The notes: a model not told the origin generated them from the letters alone. A stretch of 64,000 bases of DNA from Serilophus lunatus (GCA_013399895.1 VXBA01001813.1:1-64000), one strand, 5' to 3'; shown: positions 50,101-63,679, numbered from the stretch's first letter. Program-made: numbers and translations.

Positions 50101-53100
50101 CATGCACACACACACATAGATTCATTATTTTCCTTTCTTATTTGTGCATTTAAAACTTATTTACTGATAACGGGTGAAAAAGCATATTAATGTCCTGTAA
50201 TCTGCAATTGGGAGGAAAAATATAGACTTGTGTTCAGAAGTAACCATTGTAATCCTGAATTTTATCAATACAAGCCAATAAAATACTGCAGTCTTTGGCA
50301 GAGTAACACTAACATAAAACTACCCTTGCAGTACTAAAGATACTTTTCCTTATGATTTAGCGAAGCTGTGCCTGAGTACCCAGTGCTACTGTGAGGGGAA
50401 GCAGGGCCAGTTTTGCCCTCTAATGCTGCTTTGCTTTCTCCTGAACCCTAACTTATCAGCATACTCAACAGTGCCCTCCCTCTGTTACCCTTCCTCTGTT
50501 CAGCTGCGCTAAGCAGACTAAGGAGTATGTCCAGATCCCACTTTTTGCCACGAAAAGCTTGGGGGCAAACTATATTGCATTTTTTAAATCTTATTTAGTC
50601 TCATCTTCATCTGCCATTTTCACATCTTCCACAGCTTTCTACAAAGGTAAAAAGGCAACTGGATAGAGAATAAAAAGGAAAGAGGTCCAGAGAAGTGTTA
50701 AAGTTAGGGAAACTTAGATAAAGAAAACTGTGACAAGAGGAAAAAGCCAAAGGAGGCAGTGAAACAAGTGGTACAGATGTGAGAAAGGCATGTCCATGTA
50801 CAAGTGTGTGCTGATATAGTTAATCAGGTTCAATCCCTGTATGAACTTCTAGGAACTGTGGCACACATACAAACAAATCAACGATGTCTAACAGTACTTG
50901 AGGTCACTACGGCATGAGTCAATGTGCTTTTTAGCAAGCATGTAACGAATCACATCAGTGCCCTTTCAGAGAAACTTAGAAGCTTAACTTCACAAAAGCA
51001 ATTAAAATAATCCATACCTATCACACTGCATAGCTTAAGATATCTACAGTTCCTTGAAGACCTAATGCTAGGCCTCTGGGTCTGCTCAGCTGTCACCTTG
51101 TCTGTGTTGTACTGATTGCTTAAGATCCTGCCTTTTAGCTAAAGCTGTTTGGGAGATGCAAAACAGGCATAATACTCCAAAGGAGCCCAATTTATGAGAT
51201 GCACATTGGCCATGAAAAACTTGTGGGATGCTGGGGATCCATCAGAAACTGGAAGTCTGAGGTTCAAGCATGCCTCCTCATGATGACATGAGGAGGTCCA
51301 GCTCCAGTCCCAATAGTGTTCCTCAGTCATCACACAATGGTGACAAAACGTTCAGTCTACCCCTCCTGGGAAAGTTGCTCTAGGCAAAGTCCACGCGCTG
51401 GGGAGGAGAAGGAGCAGAGCTTGCTTCTTCAGGTTAGATCACTTGATGTGGGGACAGGCTGCTGACATTCTTAAGGCATTTCTGCTCTTTATCAAATGAC
51501 AATTTTGTGACAATGTAGAAAGAGTTCAGGAGCAGGCACTGAGACTGAGGACATGACTTCAGGCTCCAAGTATTTGCTTCTCAGAGAATCCTGACTGTAG
51601 CCCTGACCTAGGTATATGTGTTTGTGCAAGAGACACATCTGTGGTCTCCATCCCTTTGTCATTCACTATAAGCTGTTTCCATTTCCCCTTGCTCAGACCT
51701 CAGTCTGGGAGGAAAAACACCTATCCCACAGACTGTAGGTGTCTGATAATGCTTAGCAAATTCTATTCCCAGAGCACTCCTGCATTTTGCCTTAGAGAAC
51801 AAGATTTTTCTCTGAGAATTCTTCACCACTAAAATGTACAGGAGAAATCATGTATACTCTGACTGGGAAGTTTCAGGCTCTCATCTAAGAACATTAATGC
51901 ATTTTCTGATTACTTGTTAAAGATGACTCACAACGTTGTGTAAATCTGGGTATTGTTACACGACTTACTTTGTCACTCAACAACCCAGGAAGGAGCCAGG
52001 AAAGTACCACTTCAGCTCTGTTCCTGAGTTTCAGCTATTTGATCAGGCTTCCTTCCTCAAGACCAATGATGCAAAGTTTCACAGAAGTTGTTGTTTTTAC
52101 AATCGCAATTGTAAGGCTAGTTTGACCTACCAGACGTAAAGACATTTTAACAAAAAAAGGTGCTTAAAAGGACTAAATATATATGATTCTTTCTATTTCT
52201 TTTTATGATCAAGAAGAATAAAGTAGATTCATATCACATTAGATAAAGTCAGCTTTAAAATTGTTTGCTATTTAGCTGAGGGCATAAAAATTTCTTTGGG
52301 AGGTCTAAACTAAACGAAGCTATAGATTTCAGAGCTGGAAGTTTAATAATTCCCTCAGCTGTATGCTCAAAGGCCTAGGGCCCTGTTGGGCAGAGGCGAT
52401 AGTTTGCCAAATTCATTGAAAGAAGCTAAAAAGACCACAATCTACTCAAACACAGAAACAACCTGTCATTACTCGCACTGCCAATACCTGAAAACATGTG
52501 ACCTTTGCTGCTGGCAAAGTAACATCTTATAGCCCAGAGGTACATTAAATGAGCTTAACGTAGAATCAGTTTGACACTAACATTAATCTAGGGCTTGTGG
52601 ACGTAGGAGAATCACAAATCTTTTATAGCTCGAAGCAGGTCAAACATCTCCCTTTAACAGTTTTTGAGTTCACTAACTAAAGAAAATACCCATTACTTAA
52701 AATAAACATCTCTGAGACATATAGAAAATATTTTAATTAAGTAGCTGCATTCTATCCTGTTTACCTTTTGTCTGCAGTTTTAGCAGCACATATTATTCTT
52801 CTGCTCAAAAATGCCTGTTTAGTTTGCTAGCATCCATAAAATTACACATCACTGAAATGGCTGCATTTCAATTTCAAGAGGAAATGATCCCTCTTGGGTT
52901 TTTTCATATAGTGAAGTAACAGTGGTACTTAAAAATATTTCTTTATTTGTACTTACAGAAAGGACATGTCTACAAAAAAAAAGGAAAAGCCAGAAATCTC
53001 TTGTTTTTATTTAGACAGAAGGTGCACCCTTTTCAAGTTTGCATTTTAAAACTCAGATCTATAGAAGAATTTTGTTGTTATTCAATATACTGATCAAGAA

Positions 53101-55662
53101 GGCACATAAATTGTGCTGAATAGAAAATTCAACCTGCAAAGTGACACCTCCTTATTCAGCAATATTTGTTCAGCGAGTAACAAACTTCAGAACTAATCCA
53201 AAGGCAAAAACAAAAGAGACGTCCTCCAGAGATGTCTCATTCAGATCTAATGAGTAACTCCAGATAGAGGATTTAAAGTTTATAGCCAGCCAATCTTTGC
53301 TACAGAAATACGTATAATGTAGCCTATATACCTTCAGTAATATGATTTATAAGATAGAAGTTACGTCTGTAAAGTTGCTTGAAGAAGCTGTATTACTTTT
53401 AACAAAATCAGCGAACATCATAAACCACAAAAGACATGGGAACCTCATGATAGTGGTCTTATGACAGCATTGCACATTAATGAAAATCGTCACAAATTTT
53501 TCAGAAGTCAGTAGAACAGTAGAGCTGTTCTACCCTTGATATGTTCCTGGAATGAGACAGATACACTCAGTTCTCTCTTACCACAATTTTTTCCAACTAA
53601 CGAGTATTCCTGTGCAGTCTAATCCAGTTAATATCCTTTGAGTTAATAGTTAGATCTTTGTTGTTGTTGTATTTCAGCATCATGCTTCACCTTAACCGCT
53701 GTATTACATGTCTTTATTTTAATCCCAGCCTGTGCCACGTGTGTGATGCAACACTCAGATGGGAGAAAAGTCTCAGCAGAGACCCAGCAGAAAATTACCA
53801 TGCACCTGAGCTTCAGACAACGCATTCTGAAGGTGGTACAACAACATTTGGTAGCGAATAGAAGGAAAACCATGGCCAAAAAAAAAAAAATCCCCACCTC
53901 CACCCCAAAATATTCTTAAAATATCTATCTTCCTTCATAAAGTTAAAAATTCATCATGATCCAGCTGAGTACCTTGAGGTGTAAAGTATAGGCACTGTGT
54001 CCTGAACATCACAAAACATAACTCTTCTAGAATTTTAAGCGTAACCTGAGGATGAAGCATCCAAAGAGTTTTCCACTTCCATAGCATTATGGCCAGTAGT
54101 TGGGAGGTTTATGAATTTATCAAAATCACAACTGAAATTCAAAGTTCACGTTTTCATAGAAAAACTGGGGTTTTTTGGTTTTTTTTATAGTTTTCTGGAT
54201 TATTTCAGTACTCATGCACAATTTCAAATATTCAGGAACACACAGTGTACATGATATTTTAATTTGGTATAATTTGAACTATGAAGAGTTGTGTGGAAGG
54301 CCTCCTACCTAAAAGAAAAAGTTAAAGTGTGTAGAAGAATCTAAAAACACTGGTGAAGAATGTTTGCATTTCAGTTACAACTACTGCATCATCCTATCAT
54401 TATTTGCTTTCAATTAGTTGCATGGCTGAGCACCATCACTCAGTCATGTCTATAAATATAGAATTAATGACTATAAAGACCTGCTTTTGTTAATCAGTGG
54501 CTGTATTTTATTGCCTCAGTTACCTTAATTTACATCTCACAGGATTTCAAAATCCCATAGAAATTCCAGACCTGATCAGTGAGGAGTCTGAGAACGCTTC
54601 TGTGGGAACTGGCATGGCCTGCAGCTTCCAGGATCACTTCCTAGAGATAAACATGCACACTGAGTGATACATGTCTGCTGAGTGTATCTGTCCTATGAGA
54701 TGGTGAAGCAATATTTTCCCTGTGGCATTGACTGTAGCACTGTCATTCAGGAAGTCTTGCCTGGAGCAAGGAGGCGAGACCGAATTCCTCTAATTACTCG
54801 CTTAATCAGCTAACCAGTACACCCGTTTCCTCAATGCAGTGTAGCACTAAAGAGCTGAGAAAGGGATGATGACTTAGAGAATCTCTCATATACACCTCTC
54901 CTCTGTGCATACTCCTATATATTAAGAACTGCAAAACTGGCTAGAAACCCATGAATTTTTCTTCCATATGAGGAAAAAAGTGTGAAACATGGTTGGATTC
55001 TTCTCCAGAAGTAGTATCTTCACTCTCAATATTTCTTTAGGCAAGAACCTGCACTTCACTTGTACATAGTCTGGTTGTGTGTCAAGACACACACCTACCA
55101 GACCTTCACGCGACACAGATGATTAGACATTTTCTTCTTCCTTCTGGGAACAGATTGAGGAGGCAGTAGGGAAAATGATTACGACTTGAGGCAACAATGA
55201 GAAAGAAATGTTATCTTAGGTCTGTAAAACTGTAAGGCAACAACAAATGCTGGAAAGTTTTCCCATTAGTGTTTCTTGGCCCCGAGTCAGTTAGCTGCTT
55301 CATTGCTATGTCAATAGCACATATACTTATAAACACATGTTCAAGTGCTTTTCTCACTGAAAGTAGATTTAAACAGTTGCAGATATGTAATTTTTTTCCT
55401 AGATGTCCAGAAAAGTCCTTTGTGAAGAAATGTCAGTCTTACCCATATACCTCACTCAAAAAGCATTTATAGTTTTAATATTACTTTATCTCACCACTGA
55501 TGTCACATTAGGCAGTTCTGCCTGTTTGTATGGTTTTGCTTTGACTATTTTCTTTTGCCATTCTGGTTTTAATACAGAAATTCAGAAAAGAGTTTCCTTT
55601 CTACTATTCTTTTTTCCATTCCCTGACTATATCATGAAATGTAGTTCCTGTGTAAACCTCAT
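41110..55662. other. Long non-coding AT-rich stretch
   Basis: No confirmed gene, RNA gene or complete mobile element. Simple runs include A-rich/C-rich sequence at 42939-42995, a CA repeat at 50105-50115 and an A13 run near 53878. A minus-strand segment at about 42198-42510 has two overlapping frames with protein-like composition but no recognised family (see findings). All other frames are short and unsupported. Confidence 0.5.
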
Positions 55663-56534
55663 GAAGGTCAATAAGGCCAAGTACAAGGACCTGCATGTAG
55701 GTCAAGCACAAATACGGGCAGAGAATGAACTGAGAGAAGCCCTAAGAAGAAGGACTTGGGGATGTTGGTTTTCAAGAAGCTCAACATGACCCAAAAATGT
55801 GCGCTTACAGCCCAAAAAGCCAACTGTGTCCTGGGCTGCATCACAAGAAGCGTGGCCAGCAGGTCAAGCATTCCCCCTCCATTCTGCTCTCATGAGACAC
55901 CACCTGGAGTGCTGCATCCACCTCCGGGACCCCCAACCGAAGAAGGATGTGGAACTGTTGAAGCACATCCAGAGGAAGGCCATTAAGATACTCAGAGGGC
56001 TGGAACACCTCTCCTATGAAAACAGGCTAAAAGAGTTGGGATAGTTTAGCATGGTGTAGTGGTTTAACCCGGGCTGAGTGCCAGGGACCCACCACAGCCA
56101 CTCTCTCACTCCCCCTTGCCCAGCTATAGAGGAGAGAGAATATAACGAGAGGTTTCGTTATTTATGATGGCCTCAGTGAGAGCTTAGAAAAGCCTTCCAG
56201 TGCCTAAAGGGGGCCTACAAAAAGCTGAAGAGGAATACTTTACAAGGGCATGTAGTTACAGGACAAGGGGGAATGGCTTTAAACTGAAAAAGCATAGCTT
56301 TAGATTAGATACTAGAAAGACATTCTTCTAACTGAGAGTGGTGAGGCACTGGAACTGGTTGATCAGAGTGGTTGAGTAAGCCTCATCCCTGGAAGTATTC
56401 AAGGCCAGGTGTGATGGGGCATTGAGCAACAAGGTGTAGTGAAAGGTGTCTCTGTCCATGGTGGGGAGTTGGAACTAGGTGATCTTTAAGGTCCCTTCCA
56501 ACTCAAACAATTCCATGATTCTATGATTCTATGG
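55663..56534 (+). mobile_element. CR1 LINE 3' end, interrupted by LTR fragment
   Basis: This is the 3' end of a CR1 element in plus orientation. Landmarks are AATAAGGCCAAGTACAAGGA, CTGGGCTGCATCACAAGAAG, GCGTGGCCAGCAGGTCAAG, GAGTGCTGCATCCA, CTGGAACACCTCTCCTATGA, CCTTCCAGTGCCTAAAGGGG and CCATCCCTGG-like, ending in TCCATGATTCTATGATTCTATGG at 56534. The encoded C-terminal reverse-transcriptase tail is broken. An unrelated LTR end lies inside at 56055 to about 56160, replacing roughly 20 bases of CR1. Confidence 0.93.
56055..56160 (-). mobile_element. ERV LTR end fragment nested in CR1
   Basis: It begins TGTAGTGGTTTAACCCGGGC, followed by CCACTCTCTCACTCCCCCTTG and a GGAGAGAGAATATAACGA block, as in the reversed terminal part of avian ERV LTRs. 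The first 48 bases are nearly the same as 10206-10252. The right edge is approximate, because the CR1 resumes clearly only at about 56180. Only about 100 bp of LTR remain, so it was either truncated or deleted after insertion. Confidence 0.7.
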
Positions 56535-59089
56535 CAATTACCTTCTTAATAATGCTAAAAGTCTACTTCATAATACAGATATTTTGTATTTTTGCAAAAA
56601 ACATAATGAGGTACTTCTGGATCAAGTTACTGGTAGTTGAAGCGTACGGTTAAGAAAAAATCTCAAGGTTTCTTAAATATTCATCTGAATGGAAAGACAT
56701 AGAGGACATTTTTTTACAAAATCCACCTTAAAAACATTTCTTACATTAAATATCATCAGTACTTTTATCAGACTATGCATGTTTTGAGTTGATGTCTTTG
56801 CATGGCACCATTTCTCCAGTAAGGCACAATAATTCGACTGATATTAGATAGGAAGGAAGTGACTTGGTTCTTCCAGGGAAAAAACCCATCACTTAAATGA
56901 AGCAAAAGGTCATAAATACTTCCAGAGACAGGCAATTTGGCAGCTTGATCTTGAAATCTTAAGAATACACTTATATAAAAGTTTCTGCCTTAATTTTGGT
57001 GCAGGTTAGAAACAAAGTTATTTGGATCTATTTTACTCCTGACCGTCTCTTTTCCCAAGCACAGTCTCATCATATTGCCCACCAAACTGCTGACTGCCTG
57101 TTCCTCATTAAGGCATGCAATGCAGAGAAACATGCCAGCAAGAAAACCAATGAAGCAACATAATCAGCAGCTGAGAACCCCTTCCCACTAAGTAGCAGGA
57201 GGAAACGAAGGAGAAAAACCTCATCCTTTCTCTTTGGAGCTCTACTGGTGTGAACTAATTTAATAGGAATGAGCAGCCACAAAGGCAAACAAGTTAAGTG
57301 ACATGTGGAAGGTTACAGATACACTAAAAGTGAATCCCAGAATCTTCATTTTCACAGCTTCTAAAGGGAAAACTGCAAGATCACAGACTTTCTACTGTTT
57401 TGACAGTCTGTAAAAAAAAGATTCCCTCTAGATCTTAATCAACAGTGTATATATAAAACCAAAAAAAGGTTTATGTGTGAGAGCGTGATGGAAAAGAAAA
57501 CCAAATGGAAAGGGCACTTGTTTACCACATCAGATCAGAAATGGGCAAGAAAGTCACAAAATAGAGAGGAAATGAAGCAAAGTTGTGTTTTCTTGGAATA
57601 TCTGATTTTATCAGTTAAAAATCACTTAATGCATTTAGGAAGAAATCTCCTTATCAGCTAATTATCGCCTTCTATATAACCTTTTTTTTCAAGCCCAGAA
57701 ACTTGACAACATGAGAAGAAAAAGAGTTGAGAATGAATCCGTTTTGTTTGTAAAAGCGGAATATATTAGTGACAACTAAAGTCACTGACGGCAGAGATCA
57801 CTTGGGAGGGATGCAGAAGCAAATAGCTTCTTAGTAGGCTTGTTAGTAGATAATCTTTCTGTGGATTTGTCTCTGAACATGTATGGACATGCAACAGAGA
57901 TGTACCTCTGTGTCAGAGCATTTTTCCTAAGAGACTTCCTTATTTTTGGTAGGTATTTCCTCGTAACCTCCAAGCAGAAGGGAAAGCAAAAGCCTCTAGA
58001 TAAGAGATGAAGACACTTGACAAGATTCTGGCTAGAAAAATGCTGCCTGATTACAGATTCAGCACAACTTGGCTGCACCCTGTGTAGACAGCAAATAACA
58101 ATGAGATATCACAACACAGAAAGAAAAACCCTAAAAAAGACTATAGTTCTGCTGTACACCTTCTAGCAGAACATTCAACAATACCTTTGCTGATAGACCA
58201 GTGACTGTGCCCTCAGTGTGCACACAGTAAAAAGAAGGGTGATAAAGTGAACTGCAAGAAAATGTTACAAATTCTATGTCTCTTCCTCAGTTTCTCAGCC
58301 TCAACAAACAATCTACTGCCTGTTGGGATTTTTGCAAATTATTCTGTGACACCCATCTGAACATATATCCAGATTTCTTGCTTGGAGACACCACTGGTGA
58401 GCCCAGCACCCTAATGCAGACTCACTCTCTTAAGTCCTGTAACACGCAAGTCTCTCCAGTTCTTGATTCAAAATCATGCCCATCTCGGATTAACTGAAAT
58501 GTTTTTCTCAAGCGTTTATACTTCTCCAAAATAAACTGAGAACCATATATATATGTTTGGAACTGGAATATCTGTGTTTGCAGCAACGAAACTACTTTTC
58601 TAAAAAAATCTGACCCCAAGGGTTAAGTTGTATTCAACTTAATTAACTGAAGTTGGCTTTTGGAATGTCAGCGGATAATGTGCCAGGAAAGTCTTTGCAC
58701 TCAGAGTGTCATTAATAGATTATATACATAAGAGACATGGTTTTTAAGCCTCAGGTCAAAAAACTGCCTTTTCATTTTTCTTGGAACTTTTCAGCTCTAT
58801 TTTATCCATCGTGCAAGTGATAACACTGTATTTAACAATAAATATTCTGAAGACATTACTCATACTGACAAATATGGAATACATTTATGCATACTTCACA
58901 GTTATAGGTTCACTGTATAAGATACTGTGACCTTAAATCTGTAGAGAAAAAGTGTATTTATAAAATTTCCTGCAAAATCTCTCTAGAACAGCAGATGATG
59001 TAGTCAATAAAGAGTGAACCAGTAAAGTTTCAGGTTAGACAAAAGATATCCAAGATTATAAAAAAAAAGAAAAAAATATTAAAATTAAC
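56535..59089. other. Non-coding stretch
   Basis: Nothing firmly supported. A minus-strand frame at 58619-58422 contains a short segment bounded by an AG and a GTGAGT, but its phase does not fit the neighbouring exon-like segment. Confidence 0.45.
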
Positions 59090-59257
59090 CTTTGGATATG
59101 CCAAAATTGCTCAGAAATCTTCATAATATTATTTGTGCTTCCTGCCTTTGATAGACTGGGAACACAACCAAAATTATCACGTGTCATTTCATTGAGTAGA
59201 AGTGGAAGATATGGCAAATAATAATCTAATTCATTGTCTTCATCAAAAGCAAGATCA
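59090..59257 (-). CDS. Candidate coding exon, unrecognised protein
   Basis: On the minus strand an open segment reads D-L-A-F-D-E-D-N-E-L-D-Y-Y-L-P-Y through I-S-E-Q-F-W-H-I-Q, ending at CAAAG|GTTAAT (59090/59089). Two acceptors are possible: TTTCAG before 59261, or GTGAG before 59257. The second joins in frame to the exon-like segment at 60729-60632, forming a Ser codon across the junction. The composition (acidic start, leucine-rich centre, few low-complexity runs) looks like real protein. I do not recognise the family. It could also be a non-coding exon or chance. Confidence 0.35.
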
Positions 59258-60421
59258 CTCACTGAAATGATATTTCATAAGTTCCACTTCTGTGGAAATT
59301 TGAGGTATGTATTTTCTTGGCCCTAGTCTTGTTATCTCTTTCAGAACAACCTAAGAAAAATATAGATACAACTAGTAAAAATTTAGATGAAGTTGGAAGA
59401 GAATATTAAGATGGAAATGAAGTTAATGATTAGATCATTGGAATAGGACAGCCTGCATATCCTGATATGCTGCATGCAAGAAAATAATACGTGCTTTATA
59501 TGGGACCAACATACAGACACACATATGGATGGGAAAATAAAGCAGACTGAATAATCTTACATTAATTCAAATCATTATGAAGCAGTATCTAAAGATCTGG
59601 AAACCTAAATATTCTGTAATTAAAATAAACTATGAGCTAACATGTCAAAGTAACCGGTTCCAAGAAAATTCCATACAAAGTCTTGCATGCGAAATACACT
59701 TGATGTATACCAGTTGTCTTTCCCTGCTAGTAATGTCTTAATTTTAACCCTAAATTTACCTCTGCCACACATATACCTGCCATTAAATCACATGTATTTG
59801 CAAATTGTTTAACCAGAAATACTTTATGTAAATGAGGTGGCAGAAAATAATACAGCTGAAGGAAAAAATGAATCTCAAAGCATTTCAAAAACTTCCTGCT
59901 TTGTGTTCTGTCATGTGCCTTTATATTTTTATTTGTTAAGCAGAGATGTATGATTTGATACTCGGTCTAGTGCCGTAATTCCCACATCAAGAGATCACCA
60001 CACAACTTGCTACGACCTCCTAATTCCACCTAAAAGTCAGCTAGACCTTGAAAACCCATAACTACTGTAGATATTTTGGAATTGCTTTGGCAGATTCCAA
60101 TGTGACAGCTTGCATAATGCTTTTTCTTTACTATGACCAGCTGCATATAATGAAAGTAGGTTCAAGTTTTCATAATCGTATGTTCACATAAACAAGGAAA
60201 AATTTCAGGCCATTACTTTTCGCTTAATGTATATCTTTCCCTGCAGGAAAAGTGCACTTTTATCTTGACATAACTGAAACCTATAAAATATTTCTTTTTA
60301 AACTCAAGAAAGGCATACATTTTCTTCACAGGATATTATTCAATAACCACAAAACATACAATTCCTGGATGTCTTAAAACCCAAAAATTTAATAGTAGCA
60401 AACTTTGAATCGAAAAGCTAT

Positions 60422-60451
60422 CTGTATAATCATTTACTGTATAATCATTTA
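60422..60451. repeat. Exact 15-bp tandem duplication
   Basis: CTGTATAATCATTTA occurs twice head to tail with no mismatch. A recent small slippage event is likely. Confidence 0.85.
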
Positions 60452-60631
60452 TTTACTAAAATGTTAAGGGTCCTTGGGTTAGTCTTGAGTCTTTAAAGTT
60501 TGGCAGGATAGAACCTCTAGAAGATTTACTACAGCTTAATTATTGACCTGACATAATACTTAGACTATGCAGCAAATGCTGATGGTTTATTTGGTTTGAT
60601 TAATTACTGAATAAGCATTATATTTTTGTAC

Positions 60632-60729
60632 CTTTGAAGACTTCCTGAAATTAATGTGCCATGGTTAATTTTCATAGCATTGGGTAGAAGTCTGTATGCC
60701 TTGCTCAATGAATTTATTATAGGCAAAAC
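60632..60729 (-). CDS. Candidate coding exon, unrecognised protein
   Basis: A 98-bp segment with a good acceptor (CCCCTTTTTTGCAG before 60729) and a donor CAAAG|GTACAA at 60632/60631. One frame is open throughout: V-L-P-I-I-N-S-L-S-K-A-Y through T-L-I-S-G-S-L-Q, phase 0 in and phase 2 out; the phase entering from the previous exon is stopped by TAA. It splices in frame to the segment at 59257-59090 when the inner acceptor is used. Function unknown. Confidence 0.35.
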
Positions 60730-62943
60730 CTGCAAAAAGGGGAGAACACATTAGTACTTAAAACCACTACGAATCACACATTTTAGTTGTTACACAAGCT
60801 CTGTTCATAATAGATTTAGAATTTCCTTGCAAAACTAAACAAAACAAAATAAAATCCTACTTACTTTGCTGAATCACTCTGTGGAACCAAGTTTATCCAC
60901 GTATAATTACCTTGCTTAAAACTTAGCAAACTGCTATAGTTCAAATAATTGAAACTTTAGAAAGCATACATTAATTTCTAGAGGTCCTGTTTATTATTAA
61001 ATGTCTATCAGTGTGTATCTGCTTTTTCAGAGCCTTAATACAGCCAAGATAACTTATGGCAGATGATCTTCTACATGAGAGAAAAAAAAAAAAAAGAGCA
61101 ATTTCTACTATTGTAAAATAACTGTGCAGAAATTATAAGCTATTTTATTTAGCTATCAAAATCAAATGAATGTGCTTTTCTCTTTTTTCTCTTGTGTTCC
61201 CTGTAGGAAAACTCTGTCAAATTTAACAGAACTGTATATCTTCAAGTTAAGTGTAGTCTTCCTGTTTGACGCGTAAAATGTTTATACCTCCAGGCCCAGA
61301 TTCTAGTGGACAGTTCAAATATATGGATGCCTATTATTAAGTTCCATAACTTGTCAGGATATTTTCTGAGAATATTTGCAATATTTGAACACAAGTTTCA
61401 GTTTTAGAGATACTTGCCTTGGCTTTCATTATTGTTTATTCACCTATTTGTTCTTTAATAAAATGGGTAATCAAATATAAATTAGCACAACCATTTTGTC
61501 TTTGGGCAACTGAAAGGAAGTTACCAGTGTCTACTGTATTAATCTAAATTCCTTAGTTATCTTCCTCCTTTGATAAGAACCAACTGGCTCATACCTGCTT
61601 TCTCCTCTTGTGTCCTGAGCTACTATTAAGATTCAAGACCCTAGTCAGGAGAAAGTTTCACTGACAGAAAAAAGAGCTTTTCTTCATTTATTTTGATGAA
61701 CGCAGGAATTATTTGGTTGACATGAGCTATAGTCTCAGACTCGACTAGTCACAAGCTTCTTGTAGAAGAGACACCACCTCCCCCCACTGTTCTGCCAGCA
61801 AGTCTCTCCAGCATGTGCCTGCCAGCACGCACACTCCTTGGGTTGAGGAGATCCAGGTGAAAGAGCTAATCTGTCCAAGTACTAATCGTGCCAGCCAAAA
61901 CCACAACAGTAAACCAGAAAGAAAGATTAGTTTCCAGATAGGTCAGCTGTATCACCTGCTTCCCCATGTTGTCACACCACTTCTGATGCCGTCACATGAA
62001 ACAAGGAAACAGGAGCCACCACCCCAGCAGTCCTCAGGTACAACATGATGCCCTTGCCTTGAACATGGGGATGCTAAAACCACTGGACAGTGTTTTCTTG
62101 CCTAAGTCAGCCTGTCAGTCAAAAGGGACACTCTCTAGACTTTACTTTCCTCTGTTGTGAAATCTCTTTGTCTGTCAGTCTGTCTGCTCCCCTTCTGCAG
62201 GATCTCTCTCCATCTGGTGCACCACCCTTCTGGGAAGGCGCAGCCAGACCCTCGTTGCATAATGCTTGCACACTCTTAAACATCTCAGAAGCCTGGCTTT
62301 GGCTTTGGAACAATCATGCTTTACTGTTTCTTACAGCTGTTTTTAAGGGCAGTGGCAGGGAAGTCTATCTCTTTTGAGGCTAATGAGTGCAGTTAGATTC
62401 TTCACTTGAGAACTTCTGAAAGGTCAAACCCAACCTTATTAGGAAAACTCTGGTGACTTGCACAGACACCAGCAATGGGAACAAAGAACACATATGGGGA
62501 GCATTATTTCATTCACAGCTGGGTACCTGGGACTGAAAAAAAAAAATCTCACGAAAAATTGGGGCATTTATAGCTTCCTGGGAATGGAGTGGAAACAAAA
62601 ACATAAAGAACCCCCCTCTCCAACAAACTAAAACTGGAGATATTATAAATCAAGGAACGTGAAATACATACAACGCCAATATGCTGCTACAAAATGAAAT
62701 GTAACCTTTTCTTCTCTAATACAGAACAGGTTAATACAGTGGCAAAAACAGTGGACTCATTGTCTCAGTTAATTGGAAAGGATTGTGAATTTTAAATCAT
62801 CAGATTTTAGGCAGCCAAGACTGTGGAGGTCTGAGTAAGTATAAATCAAAAGCTGCCAGCATTTGGGATCTTAAAAAATTACCTCATTGTTGTTATTACG
62901 CAATAAGTAAGTACTTGCAGTATTATAGTCCTCTAAATATTAC
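60730..62943. other. Non-coding stretch
   Basis: No gene, mobile element or RNA gene recognised. Sequence at 61740-62380 is GC-richer than its flanks and might be an unrecognised repeat. Confidence 0.45.
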
Positions 62944-63013
62944 CTTTTCCTTATGCAAGAAAGAAATAAAATCATTATTTTTCCACTCTTCCTCAGTTCA
63001 GTCTCTTTATTTT
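62944..63013 (-). CDS. Candidate small exon, unrecognised
   Basis: A 70-bp segment bounded by TTTCTTTATTACAG and AAAAG|GTAATA. Only one frame is open (N-K-E-T-E-L-R-K-S-G-K-I-M onward), phase 1 in and phase 2 out. It does not splice in frame directly to 60729, so a missing exon or a non-coding transcript would be needed. Evidence is splice-site shape only. Confidence 0.2.
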
Positions 63014-63679
63014 CTGTAATAAAGAAATAAACAGAAAATTATAACAATTTCTAAGCAATAAATTTAATAATATTTTGAAAGAAAAAAAATCAAACAAATC
63101 ACTTTATTTATACACAATTTCTAGGAATAAATCCCAACACAAAAACACTGCATAAAGGAATGTTTTTTTGAGCTATCCCATAAGCTTCCCTGGGAATATT
63201 GCCTCAAATTTCAGCAGGGAACACTTACAGCAAAGTACCTTGGTACTGCAATTTTTTCCATTTATGAACAGTTCAATTTCCTACTTAATATTTTCTTGCG
63301 AAGGTTATACTGATAGAATACATTATCTACAGATGGCAGTAGCTCTCTAAATCTGCTTCTTCAGGTGTAAAGCACAAATTCAGCAAGACTTACTTAGATT
63401 CCAGACAGTAGGTTCAGTTAAGCCTGCTTCCTAATGAATCAAAATACAAACCACTGTGCTGTTAGGTTTTCAGGTTGGTAGTAGCTATGAAAACCGGTAT
63501 TCTGCCATTTTTCATCAGAAACTTAACCCAAGAATCTAGACTGAGCATTCTTAGTGTTCAAAAACTACATAGGTATAAAATAGTTGGAGAAGTGAAAATT
63601 AATGTTATTTTTGTATTACCTAATAGGTGGTTTTGGCTCCCTTTATTTGAAAGATTAGTCTGTGCAGCTTTTAATAATG

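Noticed and set aside
55756..56044. Two plus-strand frames (76 and 81 codons)
   Set aside because: They are pieces of the broken CR1 reverse-transcriptase tail, not a host gene.
58422..58619. Possible exon on the minus strand ending at GTGAGT
   Set aside because: Poor pyrimidine tract at the acceptor, and its phase does not fit the neighbouring exon-like segment at 59090.
61000..61085. Segment after a good TTTTCTCTCATGTAG acceptor on the minus strand
   Set aside because: One frame is open for about 30 codons, but no acceptable donor follows, so an exon is not supported.
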